Assembly: GCF_900102505.1 (NCBI RefSeq)
Contig: NZ_FMVT01000007.1
Coordinates: 124,001 to 188,000, forward strand
Reading direction: 5' to 3'
DNA: 64,000 nt
Origin: Paracoccus tibetensis
GTDB lineage: Bacteria > Pseudomonadota > Alphaproteobacteria > Rhodobacterales > Rhodobacteraceae
Shown here: positions 61,008-64,000 of the stretch, piece by piece
Layout: each line of letters begins with the position of its first letter
Numbering within the stretch: position 1 is the first letter of the stretch
Position numbers and translations under genes: made by a program
The notes under the pieces: generated by a model
What the model saw: the letters and a program-made list of their open reading frames with translations, nothing else
Told to the model about the DNA's origin: nothing
Databases searched by the model: none

Positions 61008-62213
61008 GTGCCGATTACCCTTTCGAACGTCGTCGCCGTCCGCCTGCCTAATCTTTTAACTCTCGATCTCTCTTCCGATGCCCGCACGACGCTGCAGCGG
61101 ACCGACCAGCAGCCCTCGATGAACCGCCAGACCGGCGATCTGACGGCCCTCGACCCGAACAATGACGGGGTCCTGAGCCGCGGCGAGACGCTGAGCCACC
61201 AGAACCACAATTTCGGCGCGACCGACCCGGTCCCGAACCTGACCAACGCCCCGATCCTGGGCGTCGGCTCGGCAAGCACGACGCTGAAGAACGGCACTCT
61301 CGTCAGCTACAAGGTCATCTGGGTCCAGCAGGGCGACGCGCAGTTCCTGCTGTTTCCCGAAACGCCTCCGGGCCAGGTGGACAAGCTCTTCACGGACGGC
61401 ACGGTCAACCTGAGCTTCCGGGCGGCCAACAATCCGGCTCCTCCCCCGCCGCCCCCGCCGCCGCCGCCGCCCCCGCCGCCCCCGCCGCCGCCGCCGCCCC
61501 CGCCGCCCCCGCCGCCGCCGCCGCCCCCGCCGCCGCCGGTCGATCCCGAGCCGCCGGTCGAGCCTCCGGTGGACCCCGAAGATCCGCCGCCGCCGCCGCA
61601 ATGCTTCACCGCCGGCACGCTGATCGTCACCGATCGCGGCGAGGTTCCGGTCGAGACGCTGCAGCCCGGCGACCTGGTCATGACCCGCGACCGCGGCCTC
61701 CAGCCGCTGCGCTGGATCGGAGGCACGCAGCTTGACGCGATCGACCTGGCGCAGCATCCGAACCTGCGGCCGATCCGCATCAAGGCGGGCGCGCTTGGCG
61801 GCGGCCGTCCTGCGACGGACCTTCTCGTCTCGCCGCAGCACCGGGTGCTGGTGCGCTCGGTCATCGCGCGCAAGATGTTCGGCACGCTGGAGGTGCTGGT
61901 CGCGGCCAAGCAGCTGGTGCTGCTGGACGGTGTCGACGTGGCCGAGGACCTGGACGGGGTGCATTACCTCCACATGCTGTTCGACCGGCATGAGATCGTC
62001 ACCTCGAACGGGGCCGAGACCGAGTCGCTCTTCACCGGCCCCGAGGCCATGAAGGGCGTCGGCGAGGCGGCGCGGGCCGAGATCGCGGCGCTGTTCCCGA
62101 TGCTGCTCGAGGACGACTTCCGCCCGCAGGCGGCGCGTCCTCTGATCTCGGGCCGGATGGGCCGGAAGATGGCGCAGCGCCACCACCAGAACGGCAAGGC
62201 CCTGACCGCCTGA
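61008..62213 (+). CDS. Hint-domain protein with EF-hand-like loop and polyproline linker
   Basis: A 401-residue protein. The N-terminal part (1-144) contains DPNNDGVLSRGE (49-60), a perfect EF-hand-type calcium loop. Residues 145-177 are 33 consecutive prolines, followed by an acidic Pro-rich stretch (178-198). From Cys199 (CFTAGTLIVTDRGEVPVETLQPGD) to about 345 runs a Hint (Hint_2) domain like that of hedgehog/intein autoprocessing proteins, with the block SPQHRVLVRS. In Rhodobacteraceae such domains end secreted proteins and may self-process. The GTG at 61008 (GCGGAG upstream) is preferred because the earlier frame has atypical composition. No classical signal peptide is seen. Confidence 0.78.
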   Translation: MPITLSNVVAVRLPNLLTLDLSSDARTTLQRTDQQPSMNRQTGDLTALDPNNDGVLSRGETLSHQNHNFGATDPVPNLTNAPILGVGSASTTLKNGTLVSYKVIWVQQGDAQFLLFPETPPGQVDKLFTDGTVNLSFRAANNPAPPPPPPPPPPPPPPPPPPPPPPPPPPPPPPPPPVDPEPPVEPPVDPEDPPPPPQCFTAGTLIVTDRGEVPVETLQPGDLVMTRDRGLQPLRWIGGTQLDAIDLAQHPNLRPIRIKAGALGGGRPATDLLVSPQHRVLVRSVIARKMFGTLEVLVAAKQLVLLDGVDVAEDLDGVHYLHMLFDRHEIVTSNGAETESLFTGPEAMKGVGEAARAEIAALFPMLLEDDFRPQAARPLISGRMGRKMAQRHHQNGKALTA

Positions 62214-62228
62214 CCGTCATGCTCGATC

Positions 62229-62254
62229 CGGAAGCCCCCCCCGCGGGGCTTCCG
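62229..62254 (+). terminator. Hairpin after the Hint-domain gene
   Basis: CGGAAGCCCC (62229-62238) and GGGGCTTCCG (62245-62254) form a perfect 10-bp stem with a 6-base loop, 15 bp after the stop. No T-run follows. Confidence 0.55.
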
Positions 62255-62259
62255 ACAGG

Positions 62260-62298
62260 CCGCGTGTTCAACAGTCTTGCGGGATGTTGAACACGCGG
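62260..62298. promoter_or_regulatory. 14-bp inverted repeat upstream of the nucleotidyltransferase
   Basis: CCGCGTGTTCAACA (62260-62273) and TGTTGAACACGCGG (62285-62298) are perfect inverse complements separated by 11 bp. The repeat ends 13 bp before the ATG at 62312. It may be a repressor operator or, if transcribed, a stable leader hairpin. Confidence 0.6.
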
Positions 62299-62311
62299 CT
62301 AGCTTCGGGCC

Positions 62312-63322
62312 ATGCCGAAGCGTCACTCTGCCCTCGCCCATGCGGCCTATCACGACCTGCTGCGCGCGCTGCGCGAGGAGGGGCTGCGCGATCTGCGCGG
62401 CACGCCCACCCTCGTGCGCCGCGGCGGCCGGGGCTACTGGTATGACAGCTTCCGCGTCGGCATCGAGGTGCAGAAGCGCTATCTCGGCGAGGACACGCCC
62501 GAGATGTCGGCGCGAATGGAAGCCGCCCGCGCCGGGAAAGCGCCGGCCGAGGCGCGGCGTCGCGAGCGGGCGCGTCTGGTGCGGCTGCTGCGGGCCGAGG
62601 GGTTCCTCGGCCTCGATCCGACCACGGGCAGCCTGATGGCGGCTCTGGCCGGGGCGGGGGTGTTCCGCCTTGGCGGCACCGTGGTCGGCACGCATGCCTT
62701 CCGGCTCTACGAGGGCGAGCTGAACCGCGCTCTCGGGTTCGAGCAGACGGCGCAGACGGATGACATCGACATCGCCAGCTTCGAGCGGCTGTCGCTGGCG
62801 CTGGAGGACGCGGCGGCGCCCCCGGTGGCCGAGGTTCTGGCGGGCTTCGACTTCGCGCCTGCGCCGAGCCTCGAGCCGGGGCGGACCTGGCGCTGGCGGC
62901 AGAGCAGCGGCAACGCGCTGGTCGAGTTCCTGACGCCAGCCTTCGCCGAGGAGGGGCTGCGCGATCTGCCCGCGCTTGGCGTGCAGGCGCAGGCGCTGCG
63001 GCATCTGAACTACCTCATCGCCGAGCCGATCCCGGCCGCCATCCCCTATCGCAGCGGCGTCCTGGTGCAGATCCCCCGCCCCGAGCGCTTCGCGATCCAC
63101 AAGCTGATCGTCTCGGAGCGGCGGCGGGGCGAGGACCGGGGCAAGGCCGCCAAGGACCGCGCGCAGGCGGCTTGGCTGATCGCCGCCCTGGCCGAGGACC
63201 GGCCAGAGGATCTGGCCGAGGCGCTGGAAGAGGCGCAGGCGCGCGGGCCGCGCTGGCGGGCGCGCATCGAGGCGGCGCAGGCGCGGATGCCCTCAAGCGC
63301 GGCGCTGCTGGCGGGGCTTTAG
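62312..63322 (+). CDS. GSU2403-family nucleotidyltransferase fold protein
   Basis: A 336-residue soluble protein. The N-terminal half is basic and helical (RRRERARLVRLLRAEGFLGLD). The block GGTVVGTHAFRLYEG...TDDIDIASFERL has the Asp-x-Asp of a nucleotidyltransferase active site, and FAIHKLIVSERR follows near residue 260, as in the NTP_transf_8 group. Members are widespread and mostly uncharacterised; substrate and partner are unknown. The gene stands alone between a strong inverted repeat and a terminator-like hairpin, so it is probably autonomous. A toxin-like or RNA-modifying role is speculation by fold only. Confidence 0.8.
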   Translation: MPKRHSALAHAAYHDLLRALREEGLRDLRGTPTLVRRGGRGYWYDSFRVGIEVQKRYLGEDTPEMSARMEAARAGKAPAEARRRERARLVRLLRAEGFLGLDPTTGSLMAALAGAGVFRLGGTVVGTHAFRLYEGELNRALGFEQTAQTDDIDIASFERLSLALEDAAAPPVAEVLAGFDFAPAPSLEPGRTWRWRQSSGNALVEFLTPAFAEEGLRDLPALGVQAQALRHLNYLIAEPIPAAIPYRSGVLVQIPRPERFAIHKLIVSERRRGEDRGKAAKDRAQAAWLIAALAEDRPEDLAEALEEAQARGPRWRARIEAAQARMPSSAALLAGL

Positions 63323-63367
63323 TCTTCGCGTCGCCGCGGTCGCCGGTGGGTGACGAGCGGCCCGGAA

Positions 63368-63386
63368 AAAGGTCCAGTGGACCTTT
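63368..63386 (+). terminator. Terminator hairpin after the nucleotidyltransferase gene
   Basis: AAAGGTCC (63368-63375) and GGACCTTT (63379-63386) form an 8-bp stem with a 3-base loop, flanked by A residues before and T residues after, so it could terminate on both strands. Confidence 0.65.
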
Positions 63387-63480
63387 CTCGGCGATCAACG
63401 GCGAAGCCCTGCCCCCCGGACCCCCCGAGGACACTTGCGCACAGAAGATTGGCAGGAGGGGGTGCATGGCATCAGCGTCG

Positions 63481-63506
63481 TGAATCGGTCGGGCTCTGGC
63501 GATTCA
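63481..63506. repeat. Inverted repeat before the WGR gene
   Basis: TGAATCG (63481-63487) and CGATTCA (63500-63506) are inverse complements separated by 12 bp, about 46 bp upstream of the WGR start. A regulator site is possible. Confidence 0.35.
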
Positions 63507-63551
63507 TGAAAGTCGTTGGACAGGGGAGCGGTGGCGGGTCAGGCTGGGGGC

Positions 63552-63791
63552 ATGGAGAGCTATCTCACCCGTCGCGACGCTCATCGCAACATGGCGCGCT
63601 TCTATGCACTGGAGATCGCGCCCGACCTCTTCGGCGGCGCGGTGCTGGTGCGGCATTGGGGCCGGATCGGGACCGGCGGACAGGCGCGGCGGCAGTGGTT
63701 CGCCGCCGCCGCCGAGGCGCGGGCCGAGGCCGCGCGCTGGCGGGCGCTGAAGGAGCGGCGCGGCTATGCGGCCGAGGGGGCGCCGGCATAG
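63552..63791 (+). CDS. Small WGR-domain protein
   Basis: A 79-residue protein that is essentially one WGR domain: NMARFYALEIAPDLFGGAVLVRHWGRIGTGGQ, where HWGRIG is the domain's name-giving motif. WGR domains bind nucleic acids and occur in PARP and MolR proteins; single-domain versions in bacteria are uncharacterised. The ATG at 63552 gives the usual start MESYLTRRDA; an upstream ATG would add 12 unlikely residues. Its last 28 bp overlap the 3' end of the opposite-strand gene. Confidence 0.8.
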   Translation: MESYLTRRDAHRNMARFYALEIAPDLFGGAVLVRHWGRIGTGGQARRQWFAAAAEARAEAARWRALKERRGYAAEGAPA

Positions 63792-64000
63792 GCCGACAGC
63801 ACCGCCCGCACGCCCTCTTGGTGGAGGCGGGTGAGTTGGCGGCTGAAGGCCTCGGTCAGGCGCGGGTTCTCGCCGAGATCGCCGAAGACGGCGCGGTTCC
63901 GGAGGAAGGCGGCCGGGTTGTCGCGGGCGGCAACGGCATGCGTGCGCAGGATGTCCGCATTGTCGTCGTTGGGCGGGATCGGCGTGCCGTCCTCGGCTCT
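63764..64000 (-). CDS. Mannitol dehydrogenase family protein, C-terminal fragment
   Basis: The minus strand is open from base 64000 to a TAG at 63766-63764, giving 78 residues. The sequence DGTPIPPNDDNADILR, then PAAFLRNRAVFGDLGENPRL and LHQEGVRAVLSAYAG, resembles the C-terminal domain of polyol (mannitol/arabinitol) and fructuronate dehydrogenases. The gene continues past the window edge. It may supply a polyol or hexuronate step related to uxuA, but the distance makes that uncertain. It overlaps the WGR gene tail to tail. Confidence 0.7.
   Translation of the reverse strand, partial: RAEDGTPIPPNDDNADILRTHAVAARDNPAAFLRNRAVFGDLGENPRLTEAFSRQLTRLHQEGVRAVLSAYAGAPSAA

Noticed and set aside
61440..61538. 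CCG/CCC repeat taken as a CRISPR or microsatellite outside a gene
   Set aside because: It stays in frame inside the Hint-domain gene and encodes uninterrupted proline.

Overview
The window is very GC-rich DNA (strong G/C bias at third codon positions, tightly packed genes). Its gene content points to an alphaproteobacterium of the Rhodobacteraceae, probably Paracoccus or a close relative. This is inferred from gene families and organisation, not from a database search. A divergent parAB / Rep_3-type initiator module at about 6.5-10.7 kb, with a six-copy 22-bp iteron array and three copies of a parS-like palindrome, indicates a secondary replicon (plasmid or chromid) rather than the main chromosome.

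Layout. 1-2.2 kb: tail of a quinoprotein (PQQ) alcohol-oxidation cluster (beta-propeller protein, PedF-like cytochrome c, periplasmic binding protein). 2.3-5.2 kb, minus strand: NosR/NirI-like membrane flavo-iron-sulfur protein and its ApbE flavin transferase. 5.3-6.4 kb: a 63-residue protein and an NnrU-family membrane protein. 6.5-10.7 kb: replication and partition module. 10.7-21.6 kb: hydroxyproline catabolism (two proline-racemase-family enzymes, aconitase-X-type dehydratase, D-hydroxyproline dehydrogenase, polar amino acid ABC transporter, Ldh2-type imino acid reductase, GntR regulator, DapA-type deaminase). 21.6-27.6 kb: Pho-box-controlled pstSCAB-phoU-phoB. 27.9-30.5 kb: a hypothetical protein behind a strong hairpin, mannonate dehydratase and a divergent short-chain dehydrogenase. 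30.5-32.9 kb: RsbQ-like alpha/beta hydrolase coupled to a PAS histidine kinase. 33.1-42.0 kb: a five-gene glycan operon in which three neighbouring proteins are glycosyltransferase fusions. 42.2-52.4 kb: glycerol regulon glpR / glpD-glpSTPQUV-glpK. 52.4-56.9 kb: ceramidase-like membrane protein, flavin monooxygenase and an AcoR-like regulator. 57.1-60.5 kb: a repetitive secreted protein and a cystine-type ABC transporter. 61.0-64.0 kb: a Hint-domain protein with a 33-proline linker, a GSU2403-type nucleotidyltransferase behind a 14-bp inverted repeat, a WGR-domain protein and the 3' end of a mannitol dehydrogenase family gene.

Most modules are complete nutrient-use units (hydroxyproline, phosphate, glycerol, hexuronate, cystine) with their own regulators, as expected of a catabolic chromid. 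No rRNA, tRNA, CRISPR array or insertion sequence was recognised. The least familiar parts are the glycosyltransferase-fusion operon, the RsbQ/kinase pair with a degenerate receiver, the AcoR-like regulator without a GAFTGA loop, and the hairpin-fronted genes at 27.9 and 62.3 kb.
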